A stretch of 64,000 nt of DNA from Euonymus europaeus (lineage: Eukaryota; Streptophyta; Magnoliopsida; Celastrales; Celastraceae): the NCBI GenBank assembly GCA_963580455.1, contig OY756958.1, forward strand, positions 16,504,501-16,568,500, read 5' to 3'. A program made the translations under genes and the position numbers. A model generated the notes under the pieces. It was not told the DNA's origin. It saw only the letters and a program-made list of their open reading frames with translations, and ran no database searches. Shown piece after piece: positions 46,899 to 59,300 of this stretch; positions within the stretch are counted from its first letter, which is position 1; each line of letters opens with the position of its first letter.

Positions 46899-48154
46899 TA
46901 TCTATATATATACATATATGAAAAATAAAAATAAAACAAAATAAAGATAAGGAAAAAAAAAGATATAGATAAAAAAAATAAAAATAAAAATAAAAATAAA
47001 AATAAAAATAAAAATAAAATAAGATTAATCATTCTCATGCTTAAACCCATGTAACTTATTAAAAGCCCAAACAAATAGTATAAGCAAATGAAGCCCAAAA
47101 CCCATAAAACTCACCCATCAAGCCCAAATTTTATCAAGTTAACATCCACATATTACATTAACCTCAAAACTCTCCATAAATCACTCAAAAACCTCTGATC
47201 AAGACTCACGGCTAGCTTTCATTTTTTCTCCCAATTTTCGATCACACAGCAAGAATATCAGCCCAGAAAATAGAAAGCAAAAAGAAAAAAATCCCCATAA
47301 TTTCTCTCCGGAAACAACCAATAGCAAGGAGGAATAAAAACCCCAAAAACAGAGAACTAAGAAGAGACCACCAAAGCCCCAAAACAAAGAAAAGCCAGAA
47401 CCCCCAAAAAGAAGTGAAATCGGAAGCAAGAAGAAGCAAGTACCAAAAAAATTCATAGAAAATTCCCCCCATTTTTCTACTGATCGATCTTTTTTATACC
47501 ACAAAACTCTAAATCAAGCTCTCCTCCATGAATCCCCAAATTTCCTCCCTACTTCTATTTGGTCTATGTTTTTCTTCCCAAACTAAACAAGATCCGCCCT
47601 CAAATCTCTGCAATTACTTTCAAAACTTTCTAAACCTATGGCCCCGAATCAACTCTGTGAACAATTAGCTTGCCCCTTTTCTTACCTAATTTTTGGCGTT
47701 TCTCTTCTCCTCTTTCCTTTTCTGGTGCTTCTCCTTCTCTCTTTCATTTTTCTCTCCTCCTGCAGCATTATCTCTTTTCTTCATCTTTCCGTTTGTTTCT
47801 TCATTAGGGTTAAAGATATTTGGGCCGGGCTATTCGAATGATTAGTGACAACGGGCTCACTTTGTTGGATCAATTCTTTGGGCTTGTGGCTTACCGAGCT
47901 AAGTTTGAATTGAGGCGATTTTTAGTTTGAGTTGGATCAGTCCTTTGAACAGATGGGCTGAGTTTGGGCCCATGCATTGGATAAAAATTTTCTTTTGTAG
48001 ACTAAACAAATGAGTTGTGTTTGGGCCTTTTTTATTTACTTGGGCTAACGATTTTAAGTGAGCTCATCTTAGCTCATAATTGATGTAAATTATGAGTCTT
48101 TTAAATTTGGAAATTTGTGGCCTTTTAGGCTTTGACGAAAATTGGGGTACAACA

Positions 48155-49383
48155 ATCCCTTATTTTCCTATTCTCTAATCAAGAGTCAAGAAAAAATCAT
48201 TTCCATTTATGTTTTCCCTCAATTATTCTTTCCTTTTTTCCTCTTAAAGCTTTATTCCTTTCTCTCTCTCTCTTTTTCCAAAATCTTTATTTTCTTTTAT
48301 TCTTATATTTTTTATTTTCTTCCTTTTTATTTTCCTTAATTCCATTCATCTTATTTTTTTCCAAAACAAAAGTCAAAAGTCAAAAATCAAAAATAATTTC
48401 CCTATTTATTTTTTCTAGAATATTCTACTAATTGGGCTTCCCGTTTGGGCTCGACTGATGACTTGGGCTAAGAAAAATATTTTGTGCACTTTTATTTATT
48501 TTTGAATTGGGCCCGAACAAAATACAATAACTACCATGAGTAAATTTATGTAAATTCATTTTAAGACATCTCTATTCCAAGGATTTTTAGCATTACGGAA
48601 ATATTTTCTAAGTATGAATTATTGGTAAGAACTTTAATAGACGTGTAATTGATTATATGTATTGGCATTGGCTTTCCTCCATATCAGAAATTCTCAATTA
48701 CGAAAATCTAAGATTGTTATAATGTTTTTCCCCATCAGAATATTTATTATAAAAATGATGAGACTGTGATAATAAGATGGACACTTAGCTATAAATTATG
48801 GTAATATTTCCCAACGAAATAACTTCCATTATTTATAGGACCAAAGTATCAGCTAGTTAATTTTACTTGGTATTGTTTATTACCTAGATAGTAAAGTCAA
48901 CAAGTTATTTAACTTATCTAAACAAATGTTAAATGGTATAGAGTCTCCTATCGAGGCACGCTATTTACAATGTTTTAGGTTGCTGATGGATTTTTGTGAA
49001 TTATAAGTGAGGGTATCATAATTTGTTTACTTAAATTAAAAAGTATTTTAATTGCTCATTGCATTATATTTATATGATTCTCAGATTGAAAATGACCCTA
49101 AGCCCACTTGCACCCATTCTGAAACATAACAAACTAAAATGACACAATTATATAGACTGTAAAAGAAATATGTACATTATTTTGACTGTGGAAGAATATA
49201 AGTATGTGCTTGCTGAAGTCTGTCCACCAAAACCCGGAGAGGGGCTACTCAAACTGGAAGCCCAAGCCTACCGAAAATGGAAAAAAGTTGACGAGATGGC
49301 ATAGTGCTACATTCTTGCATCAATATCCAATATAATGAAATCAATACATTCTATCATAGAGATTGCTTATGATATGATGTATA
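48155..49383. other. Non-coding stretch, pyrimidine-rich at its left
   Basis: A TTTTCTTTTT and CTCTCTCTCTC-rich stretch (48160-48420) is followed by AT-rich sequence. I see no gene or terminal repeat. Confidence 0.4.
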
Positions 49384-51440
49384 TGTTGGACCATATGTCC
49401 TACATTTGTGTTTTGATGCAAAAATACGTATTGGACTATTTGATTGTGCTTAACTTTGGATGAATTTGGATAAATCATAAAATGTATTTTATCTATTAAT
49501 TTAAGCTTCATTATATATCTTTGGAATCATGTTTGATCATATTTGATATGAATTTGATGATTTTGGACTTGTTCATTTTTGCATTACAAAAATTGTCTAA
49601 ATATCACACTGTGCACACAGTGGTTGAATTGTCATAACTTATTCATATGATCTTTGATTGACTTGATTCTTGTTTCGAAGATTATTTAAGACACTCTGGA
49701 ATTTTTCATTGTGAAATATTTTCTGGTCAATTTTTAAGTCTATCATGTTCAATTTGTCAGTTGAAATTAATTCACTAGTGCAGTTGTGAAACTAGCATAG
49801 TTGAGATTTGCATGATCAAATTGAATGACCAAACGATCTCAATTATAAGTGAAAATTTTTATGCACATTCTTATATAGATAAATTCATTTATCATGTTCT
49901 TACTTGAATTTTATTGAGCTTATATCATATTGGTTAACCCAAGTGCAAGCATTGAAGCTCTTTGAGCTTACAAGAAAAATTGGAGTGTTCTATCACTCAT
50001 TTATTTGTAGGTACAAATCATACACTTATTTGGGACATTAATTTAGGATATGAATGGTCATGTAGTATTGAGGTTTCATTGTTTAGGCTTAAAGTGCTCT
50101 AGAACCCGAAATCCCCTAGGAAACCCTATTTGTGAGCAATTGAGATGATGTGAGCTACATTGAAGGAGTTATTTAGGAAAGGGTATAATATATATGTATT
50201 GAGAAATTTGACCAAATTTGGAGTCAAGAAGACTTAAATTGGTGCAACCCATTTCTTACCCAAAATAGCCTAAATTCCTCAAATTGACCTTCCATGGGTT
50301 AGACTAAGTTGAATTAATGTTGGATGATTTATTTGGAGTAGAGGTTCGGTCATAATCCTTCTAGAAAGCCTTAGGAGCCTTTGGAGGGAGTTTGAGAAGC
50401 CTTAGATTCATTTGAAATCAAATGAAAAAGGTTGGAGCCAAAACACTTGGAGAAGAATTGTCGACATCACCATGTACTATTATGTTCTTGATTTCAAGTA
50501 TTTTGGGGGGCGGGGGGATTTCGTGTGAGCCTTGAAAGGGTTCTTTGGTTGATTTTTTAGGCCTTTCTAAACATGAAGAAGAGTTTAACAGGAAGCACAA
50601 AAGATCCAAACAAACCTTGGAGCCAAGATTTGAAATTTGAATCAAAGGTTGACCAAAAGTCAATAATGACTAGTCTTTCAATGATGTTGATTGACTTCGT
50701 TTTTGAAGATAAGGGGCAGATATTATAAGTTGAGTGAGGGCTGAGATTGAAGATTAACAAGATCCAATGGCCAAGATTCAATGGAGACAAATGAAGAGCA
50801 AAGTCATGCTTCATTCCACACTTGAAAAACTTATGTGCAAAAATTACCAAGAGATCTTTTGTTCTTGATTCTACAATCTTTGAGTGATCTTTCCTTGATC
50901 TTTTGATCATCATTTGCTGAGATTATTATCATCATCTTCCCTTCATGAACCTCAAGCTAAGACACACTTTCAATCCAAAATCATTAAGGTATTTCTTTGA
51001 GTGTTTTTGAGCTACTATCCACAAAGTTTCTCCTAAACTTATTTCCATCCTTGTGAGACTTTGTGTGAATCTTTGGTTGAGTGAAAGCCACGAATTTGTG
51101 CCAAATTTATATCCTACCCTTGAGATTTACATTGAGAGATTAAGTGTTCCTCATCCAAATAGCTTAGAGCTAATCTTGAGAGAACCAAAAATCAAATCAT
51201 TTGTAAAAGTCCCTTTTAAGGGCATTACCTTTGAAAGGTGTGTGAAAGTTTAAGGTTAGCATCAAACCTTGGTGGTGTATAATTTTGGAGTGTTCTTGGA
51301 AACCCTAAGTTTGTGGTGAACTTGCAAAACCACTTATATCCTTTAGTGGATTTGGAAATCCTAAGCTTGAGGGCTTAGGTAGTGGATGTAGGTGTAAGCA
51401 CTGAACCATTATATATCCTTGTGCACCCTATTTTTGATTT
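49384..51440 (+). repeat. Probable 5' LTR of a Ty1/copia (SIRE-like) element
   Basis: Begins TGTTGGACCATATGTCCTAC. It ends somewhere after GTGTAAGCACTGAACCATTA (51394), just before the copia gag. Length and the repeated phrase GGAAACCCTAAG / GGAAATCCTAAGCTTGAGG near the end recall SIRE-type LTRs. The 3' partner is not found in the window and no primer site is recognised, so the borders are uncertain. Confidence 0.4.
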
Positions 51441-51529
51441 CCTTTCTTGTTTGGTGCTATTAGTGATTTATGTACCTTAAAAATTGATATTAGGGTGTTG
51501 CTTGCTGCCATTGCTAGGCTGAATTACAA

Positions 51530-53530
51530 CATGAGTAAGTTATCTTACACACTGTTAATAATGTTGAAGAGCTTCAAGCTATTGAGTCCCTCTTTAAGAA
51601 GCCTGTTGTTGCACTAGTTGTTAAGATAGGATCTGTTGCAAAACTGAAAGTTAAGAAAAAGTAGTAAAATACTCAGAAACCTAAAGAGCCTAAAGGTGGA
51701 GTGGAAAAGAAGCCCCAGGGTAAATGTTTCCATTGCAAAAAGCCTAGGCATTGGAAACAGGAATGTCTAGTTTATCTAGTCAAGAAAAACAAGCTATGTA
51801 TGTCTTTTTTAGTAGTTATTGAAACTTGTTTAGCAGTGTTATCTACCAGTCTCAGATGTCTAGATACCGAAGCCACTAATCATATTTGCAATTCATTGCA
51901 GGGGCTCTAGGAAACTTGCCAACCAATTGAGGATGAGGCATTCATCTTTCTAGGAGATGGCACAAGAGTGTCAGTCGCTGCAGTAGGAAATATTAGGATT
52001 TCATTTCAAAGCGATAGGGTTTTAATTTTGAAAGACACTCTTTATGTACCTTCCATTAGAAGGAATTTGATTTCAGTTTCTATTTTGGACAAATATGGAT
52101 ATTCTATTTATTTTTATAACTCTGTGGTTATTAATTTGAATAAAAGATTTATTTGTTTTGGTACATTGGTGAATGGTCTTTATATTATTAATATTCCAAC
52201 TACACTGTAGCAGAGATAATTGAATAACACTAATAATCTGCCAAGTTAGAGAAAGCAACCTTCTGAAATGAGTCAAACCTATCTTTGGCATCTACACCTA
52301 ACTAGGTCACAATAATTTAAAATGGATTAATAGATTGGTTAAAGATGACCATTAGGTTCATTGGAAGTAGAGAAAACTTCAGTATGTGAATTTTGTTTAA
52401 AAGGTAAAATGACCAACATGCATTTTTTTTGCCAAAGACTATAGAGCCAATGAATGTTTAGAATTAATTCACTTTGATGTCTGTGGTCCAATGAACATCC
52501 AAGCTAGAGGTGGTTTTGAGTACTTCATTACTTTTATCGATAACTACTTAAGGTATAGATACATATATTTGATGTGCTATAAGTCTGAGTGCTTTAAGAA
52601 ATTCAAAGTGTTCAAGGCAAAAATGAAGAAACATCAAAATAAAAGTATCAAAACACTATGATCTGATCGTGGTGGTAAGTACATCTCTAGAGAATTCTTC
52701 GGTTATTTATCAGAACTTAAGATAACATCCCAATTTTTTGTTCTAGGTATACCACAACAAAATGGAGTAGCGGAGAGAAGAAATATAACTTTTATGGAAA
52801 TAGTAAGATCTATGATGAGTTTTTCGAGTCTACCTCTTTCATTTTGGGGATATGCACTTGAAACAACATCATATATTCTAAATTTGGTTCCATCTAAGTC
52901 AGTACCTACTAATCCAACGGAATTGTGGACTAGGCAAAAACCTAGTATTCGGCATGTTCGAATTTGGAGTTGTCCATCACATGTGCTAAAAATAAAATAG
53001 ATAAATTGGAATCGAGAACAAATGTATTTTTGCTTGTGTGCTACCCTAGAGGAACAAAAGGTGGTTTATTTTATAATACAAAAGATAAGAAGGTCATTGT
53101 TAGCACCGATGCCCAATATCAGAAGAGGACTATATAATGAACCGAAACCCTAGAAGTGAACTTGTTTTAGAAGAATTAAGAGGAGAAAAGTCTGCTCTAG
53201 ATTCCACCATACCCATAACACAGAAAGAAGAACCAGAACAAATAGTTTCTAACATTCCACTAGCTAATAGTAGTGGGAGAAATGTCTAGTGTTGAGTCTG
53301 AACCTATAGCTACAGATACCTATCAGAGAGCACATGATTTAGAACCAACAAAGGATGTTACTACCAAAATGGATACATAGAGGGTGTCTCGTCGTAGTGG
53401 GGGGCTATACATATACTTATTTGATATACACTTCAGGTAGAGTCCTATGACAGAATTCTAGAAGAAGTGAATATCGAACCCATAAACTACGATGAAGCAT
53501 TACAAGATAAATATGTTGTCCTTTGGCTAC
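51530..53530 (+). pseudogene. pol: Ty1/copia gag-pol remnant (knuckle, protease, integrase), RT missing
   Basis: A gag tail (LNNVEELQAIESLFKKP) leads to the CCHC knuckle CFHCKKPRHWKQEC (51729-51770). The protease region has CLDTEATNHICNS in place of the usual D-S/T-G-A, then LKDTLYVPSIRRNLISVS. The pre-integrase segment TYLWHLHLTR is near 52280. The integrase core reads ELIHFDVCGPMNIQARGGFE (about 52470), SDRGGKYISREF (about 52665) and GVAERRNITFMEIVRSMM (about 52765). The strand then reads YILNLVPSKSVPTNPTELW, and later EEVNIEPINYDEALQDKY-like sequence (about 53460). RVSRRSGG precedes that last piece. Reverse transcriptase and RNase H are absent. Stops and frameshifts are scattered, so it is inactive. 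Confidence 0.88.
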
Positions 53531-53816
53531 GGGGACGATATAATTCCGACTTCTTGTGCTAGTATGCTTATATGTATTGAAATGACCAAATCAAGGAAAG
53601 TGTTTTTATACTGACTACATAAAATAAACTCCTCATAATTATTATGAGTTCTTATGCTCTTAATCCCAATACAAATAATGGGAACGATTGTATAGTGAAC
53701 ATTATTTTGAGTCACAAAAGAGTGAGACTCGTTTATGAGTCAATAAACTCAGTGGGTTGGATAATGACAATACATTGATCGAGAATATTGCTTTCTGAAG
53801 GAAACCATGTCCCGGT

Positions 53817-54035
53817 TTAGGGATTGAGGACAACATCTTTATCTTGTAATGCTTCATCATAGTTTCTGGGTTCGATATTCATTTCTTCTGGAATTCTGTC
53901 ATGATGTGTCTTACGATTTTTTGTTTCATGTTTCAGCCCTTTGAGTAAGTAATTATAATTTTTTTGGGGATTTAATGTTGCAAATAGGTTAGGGGACCAT
54001 TTACTCCATCTCAGTGGATAGAGTTGGAACACCAA
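53817..54035 (-). pseudogene. Inverted copia pol fragment
   Basis: The minus strand encodes RIPEEMNIEPRNYDEALQDK, the same segment as at 53441-53521 on the plus strand. At DNA level the two are nearly identical for about 75 bases (GACAGAATTC…AGATGTTGTCCT) in opposite orientation, about 300 bases apart. Beyond that, the minus-strand frame (…KGLKHETKNRKTHHD) extends further than the plus copy. It is a second, inverted remnant of the same or a sister element. Confidence 0.75.
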
Positions 54036-54305
54036 GCATTGATCTCCTTTGCCCCATTGACTTTATCCTAGAATGCTTTTAAAGACTGTTGGTATTGTGA
54101 TTAGCTGCTCATCTCTAACATTGCACATGTAATTATATTTTTACCAGAAATTTTGGTGTAAAAGAGTACTTCTCTTTACACGTCAGTGTTGAGTTTGCTT
54201 CTAGCCTTGATGCCATGATGGTTGTTGGGCCCCTTTTGGTTCAATGTATTGCGATAGTAATTTTAATCCATCTGCAATTAATTCAATTATGATAATCCTA
54301 TTAAG

Positions 54306-55690
54306 GTGTTTGGAATGTAATACAATTCTTAGGCCAAGGTATAGGAAAAAGCACGAGTCATCCCAGATCCGAGACATCCCAAGGTTCGGGATCGAGCTCG
54401 AATCATCCCAAGGTTGGGATCTAGCTTTAGTCATTTTAGGTTTGGGATTTGACTCGGGTCATCCCAAGGTCTAGGATCGTGCTCAGGTAATCCCAAGGTC
54501 CAAGAACAGGTCGGGATATACAGTGGTCGAGGATTAGGCCTTAGTCATCTCAGGGTCGGGATGGGCCTAAGTCACGCTGTCCAGGATCGGGCTAGGGTCA
54601 TGCCGGGGTTGAGATCTAGCTCAAGTCATTCTGGGTTCAGGATATGGCCTGGGTCATCTCAAGGTCTGGGATGGGGTCAGCGTCACTTTGGGGTTCAAGA
54701 AGGGGTCAGGTCATCCTAGGGTCCGGAATAGGCCTAGGCCATCCCGGGGTCTGGGAAGTGCTTGTCTCGTCACAAGGTTTAGGACATCCCAAGGTTTGGG
54801 ATTGAGCTCGGGTCATCTCGGGGTATGCAATAGGGCTTGGGTCATCTTGGGATCTGTGAAGGGGTCGATTCTTCCTAGGGTTCGGGATTCGGCTAGGTCG
54901 TCCCGGGGTCTAGGAAAGGCCCTGGTCATCGTGATGTTCGTGAAGGGAAGGGGCATCTCAGGGTTCAGGATCTGGCCCAAGCCAACCCGAGGTCCGAGAT
55001 AGGGCTCGTGTTAGCAAAGGGGCTGGGTCATCTTGGGGTATAGGATCAAGCAGGGTCATCCCGGACATAAAAATATGTAAGGATACATCTGTAAATAATT
55101 TATAGTCTTTGGGATATATTTGTCCAATGGACAAATATTTGATCCGGGAAGGGGTCGGGTCTTCCCAGGGTTTGGGATTGGGCTGGGTCATCCCGGGGTC
55201 TAGGAAAGGCTCGGGTCATCAAGATGTTCTGGAAGGGGTCGGGCATCTCGAGATCCGGGATCGAGTGCAAGCGAATCCGAGGTCCGGGATAGGACTCGGG
55301 TTAGTGAAGGGGCCGGGACATCTAGGGGTCCAGGAAGGGGCCATGTCATCCGTGGGTCTGAAAAAGGTTGGGTCATCTTAGGGTATAGGATTGGGCACAG
55401 GTCATCTCGGGGACAGGGAAGGGGCCCGGGTCATTCCAGAGATACAAATATGCAGGAATACATATGTTAATAATTTATAGTATTTGGGATATATTTTTCC
55501 AATGAAAAAATATTTGATTCCGTAATCACAATACCAAATTTTAAATGGTATTGGAATTCCTTGATTTTGTAAGGAATCTCATTACTAAGTAATTGGATTA
55601 CACTAAAGTTTTAAATTAGTGGATACCAAACATTGTAATGTAATCCAAATACAATTATCATTACATTACAAGGGTGACTAAACGAGTCCT
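54306..55690. mobile_element. Small TTA-flanked DNA element (MITE-like) carrying a minisatellite
   Basis: The left edge reads TTA then AGGTGTTTGGAATGTAATAC. The right edge, read inversely, is TAA then GGACTCGTTTAGTCACCC followed by TTGTAATGTAATGATAATTG. TTA at both ends and the GG…GTTTGG-type ends suggest a PIF/Harbinger (Tourist-like) element. The ends are imperfect and the call is inference. Nearly the whole interior is a GC-rich tandem array. Confidence 0.45.
54340..55440. repeat. GC-rich minisatellite, ~28 bp unit, about 35 diverged copies in two blocks
   Basis: The core unit is GTCATCCCGGGGTCYGGGAT plus about eight bases (GGGCTCGG-like). Unit length is 26-31. It is interrupted by an 80 bp AT-rich spacer at 55060-55140 (AATAATTTATAGTCTTTGGG, ATATTTGTCCAATGGACAAA). 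The spacer recurs at 55436-55520, so there is a higher-order period of about 380 bp. Plus-strand frames here (for example 54688-55002) are repeat translations, not genes. Confidence 0.85.
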
Positions 55691-56302
55691 TAGGTGCTCA
55701 CTGAAGCATGCATGGGCTGGTAAAATGTCCCTTCTTTTGTTCCTAATTTTATTGGTATTTCAAAGTCATGTTGACTCTTTACATAATATATTAGTCATGA
55801 TCATAGGTATTAACTTTGGGTTTTCTTACAAATCTAATATAAATGAGCATATATGTCTATTTTTTTCTTTGTGGGCCACTGAGAAATCTCTTATGCTTGA
55901 TGAGATTATATACTATGTCCAATAATTGCAAAAAAGAAGAAGTTAAGGTATAGATTAATATTTATGATAATGACTAATGATGGAGATTTTTTTTATTTTT
56001 TTGTTTCTTTAATCTATCTTCCTAATCATTATGCTTTTGTTAATTTTTAATTTGGCGGTTTCTTTCAATTAAGGTAGCCTATGTCAATACTAGGCTAGAT
56101 GTTAATATGGATAACATATTGTCAAAGGAAGGCAGACTGTATAGATCTTTCGAAAATGTCCTCTTACTATTTTTAATGCTACAAGTTTCCCTTTGGTTTT
56201 CAAATTTAATTATTTTAATCTTTGTATTTGTATGTAATTTTTTCTTGGGATTTAAGATATTGAAATTAACAAATTGTTTGTCAAACCTTATATTCCCATT
56301 AG

Positions 56303-59300
56303 ATTCCTCAGTGACATCGACTTATTTTTGCCACCATACTCAACAAAATCCAACAGCAGCACCAGGGTAGTTAAAATAAATCGGAAAGATCGAACCGATC
56401 GATTGGCTGGTTCTTCAACATTCTTTTAAAGAAAATTGAACCGATCGGTTCTGTTAATTTTTTTCCCAAAAAAATGCATTCGGTTTGGTACTTTCTCTAA
56501 AAATTGTTCGTTTTAAACCGAACCGACCGTTTATATCATATATAAAATATAAATCATATATATATATCATATCGGAAAAGCTCAGAGGCGGGATCCCGCT
56601 TATAACTCTACATGCGGGATCCCTATCTCCTCACCCCGATTCACTCTCTACAACTATCTTCTCTTTTGATCGACAATGGCGATCCTCAATCAAAAACCAG
56701 CTCCTCCGATCGTCATCCCTCTCTCACTCATCGATTTTAGGCTACCCAAATTCTCTATCTTCTCCTCCGACTGGCGAGAACCTTGGTTGCAGACAATGTG
56801 GGTTTCGATCTTAGGCAGGTAGTGTGGGTTTTTGTCTCAGACAGGCAGCGTGGAGGCAAGCAGTGTGGGTTTCGGTCACTAAGTAGGTTTCGGTCAGCTA
56901 GGCAGGCAAGGCATTGTGGGCTTCCGTCTCTGCTAGTCACGACAGTGTTGTTGTGGCTAAGTGCCCTAATCGGACGGCCAAAAATGGGATCCCGCATGTA
57001 GAGTTATAAGTGGGATCCCGTCTCTGAGCTTTTTCGTATATCATATTATCATTATATTTGTATAAGTATTAAGTAATAAGTCAATAGTCAATATGTCTGA
57101 CTTATTGAGTCACGATGTAATATAATATATTAATAATATTAATATATTAATTTAATATTGAAGTAAAGTGAATACTGAAGTGAGAAGTGAAAAGTGAAAC
57201 CAGTAAAACGAGTGAGTACCAGTCTAAACCTAATTTGTTTTTGCCTCCTGCACCAACGCTACTCCACTTCTCTTTGAGAGTAACTCTATGGTAGGCACCG
57301 GCGTACCGCTCCTCCGCTTCAGCGCTCCCTCTTTTCTGCTCTCTCTTCTCATCACTCTTAAGTCTCAACATTCAAAGATCTTGTTGAGAAACAGGGGATC
57401 TCACTTCTTCAGGTATTCTCCACTAATTTCTCCGTTTCACCATTTTTTCACTTTGATGCTCTGTTTGGACGCCGAGATCAGCGAGAATGATGAAAGAGAA
57501 ACATAGAAATTGGAAAGTTAGAAACTCTGTCAGTGGTTCCTCACATTTAGCTCTACCCTTATTCATTGGGAATTCATTTTACGGGTTCCTTGTATTTTTT
57601 TCTTTAGACTTTAGTGCTTTACAAATATTTTGGCCCTTTGGTACAAAGGTTGTTTAGTGTTTACCCGTAGACTTACAGTGATGTAGTATCCCTTTGTAGC
57701 TTTTATAGATATGATTTTTATGTACTAGTTTTAAAATAATGCTTCTCTATTAAGCGTTAACTGTGAATTCATACATCATTTTCATACAGTGAATGATTTT
57801 GAGATTTTAGGTTTTTATTCTGTCTCAATTTATGTGGGACTGTGTAAGTATTTGCTAATTTTGACATTTGTGCTATTTGTAGATAACTAGATATCGGAAA
57901 TGGCTAATGAGGGTGAGTTAGTGCCAATGATGTAGACTATTGATGAAGAGGTTGAGATGGTCGATGCCCCACCTCCATCAAATCGAAATGGACCAGATCA
58001 TATGATAAATGAACCTAACACTACCTCCAGAAAGAGATCATGGGTGTGGGAACATTTTAGGGTCCTTGAAAAACAAGTTGGTAGGCAAAGGGCATTTTGC
58101 AAATTCTATAATAAGAGTTATACCGCTGATACTAAACAAAATGGTACTACATCATTGAGTAACCATTTGGTCAATGTGTGTTCTTCTTTTGAAAATCCAT
58201 TTAGAGATAGGGAGATTGATCTGGGAAAGGGTCAGACTATGTTGGGTTTTAAATCCCTGAAGCCCGGTGAGGAACCATCTCCATCAATTGCCAAATCATT
58301 TAATCCTGATAGAGCCAAGAGAGCCCTAGCTTGCATGCTCATAAAAGATGAATTACCATTCAGCCATGTCGAGGGTGAGGGCTTTAAGGAATTTTTCCAT
58401 GAGATTTGTCCAAATTGAAGAAAGATCCCTTGTCGTGGGACAATGACTAGAGAGTGTTTTAATGAGTATTTGTCTGAAACGAAGAAATTGAAACAAGCTC
58501 TAAAAGGGCAACATGTTTGTCTCACTAGAGACACATGGACTTCAATTCAAAATTTGAATTATATGTGTCTTACTGCACACTTCATTGATAGTGATTGAAA
58601 TATGCATAAACGAATTCTTAATTTTTGCATAGTTGATGATCACAAGGGTGCCACACTTGGTAAAGTACTGGAGACTTGCTTGCTTGGTTGGGGAATAGAT
58701 AAGACCCTTACTCTTACTGTTGATAATGTTTGTTCCGATAACTTGCTTATTAAATTCTTGAAGAAAAAGATGATGTCTAGAAAGGGCACTTTATTGAATC
58801 ATGAATTTTTGCATGTGAGATGTTGTGCAAATATCTTAAATCTTATTGTTGGTGATGGTTTGAAAGATATGGATAATTGCATAGTGAAATTTAGAAATGC
58901 AGTGAAATATGTGAGGTTATCTCCACAAAGATTGGAAGTTTTTAATGCAAAGAAGGAGAAATTAACATGTAAACATCACATGGTTTTAGATGTGCCAACA
59001 AGATGGAACTATACTTATGAAATGTTACATAGGGCTGAAAATTATCAAAAAGCTTTTGAAAGATTAGAGGATGATGATCCATCTTTTTTACGTTCAGCCG
59101 CTTGTGAGGATGAACATGGTGGGGCAAGTAGGAGGATTGTATTTGGGGTTCCTACTGCTGATGATTGGGAAAAAGTGAGATTGTTTTCCAAGTTTCTTAA
59201 ACTTTTTTATGAAGCTACATTGAAAATTTTAGGGTCTAAGTATGTGATAGTGAATGGTTTTGTTATGGAATTATTGCAAATTCAATATACTATTGAGGCC

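Larger units (their letters stand above)
32191..48154 (-). mobile_element. Large non-coding LTR retrotransposon (LARD-like), carrying a nested MULE
   Basis: Two long direct repeats (32191-34783 and 41248-48154, the latter minus its MULE) flank about 6.5 kb. On the minus strand each LTR starts TGTTATACCCC / TGTTGTACCCC and ends CCGATTGTGACA or a diverged form. A purine-rich tract, GCAAAGAGGGGCAGC, abuts the 34783 border. That sets the orientation as minus and makes 32191-34783 the 3' LTR. No gag or pol domain is seen inside, which fits the class of large retrotransposon derivatives that must borrow proteins. Flanking bases (ACTCC, ATCCC) match only in part. No primer-binding site is recognised at the 41248 border, which is the main gap in this model. 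Confidence 0.6.
41248..48154 (-). repeat. 5' LTR of the LARD-like element, interrupted by the MULE
   Basis: Begins TGTCACAATCGGTTTTGCG and ends GGGGTACAACA on the plus strand. After subtraction of the MULE and its duplication the LTR is about 2.05 kb. That is shorter than the other copy, which has the ~185 bp array. The A-rich tract resumes after the MULE, and GGGTTAAAGATATTTGGGCC at 47806 matches the other LTR. Confidence 0.7.

Noticed and set aside
47199..48431. Hydrophobic frames (F, L, S rich) that could be read as membrane proteins
   Set aside because: They come from T/C-rich low-complexity DNA of the LARD-like LTR and its right flank, with no conserved features.
54688..55381. Long plus-strand frames rich in G, R, S and P (for example 104 and 90 codons)
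   Set aside because: They are translations of the ~28 bp minisatellite and have no initiation context or domain.
55674..55925. 83-codon frame that could be an exon of the possible host gene
   Set aside because: It spans the border of the TTA-flanked element and has no in-phase link to the downstream candidate exons.
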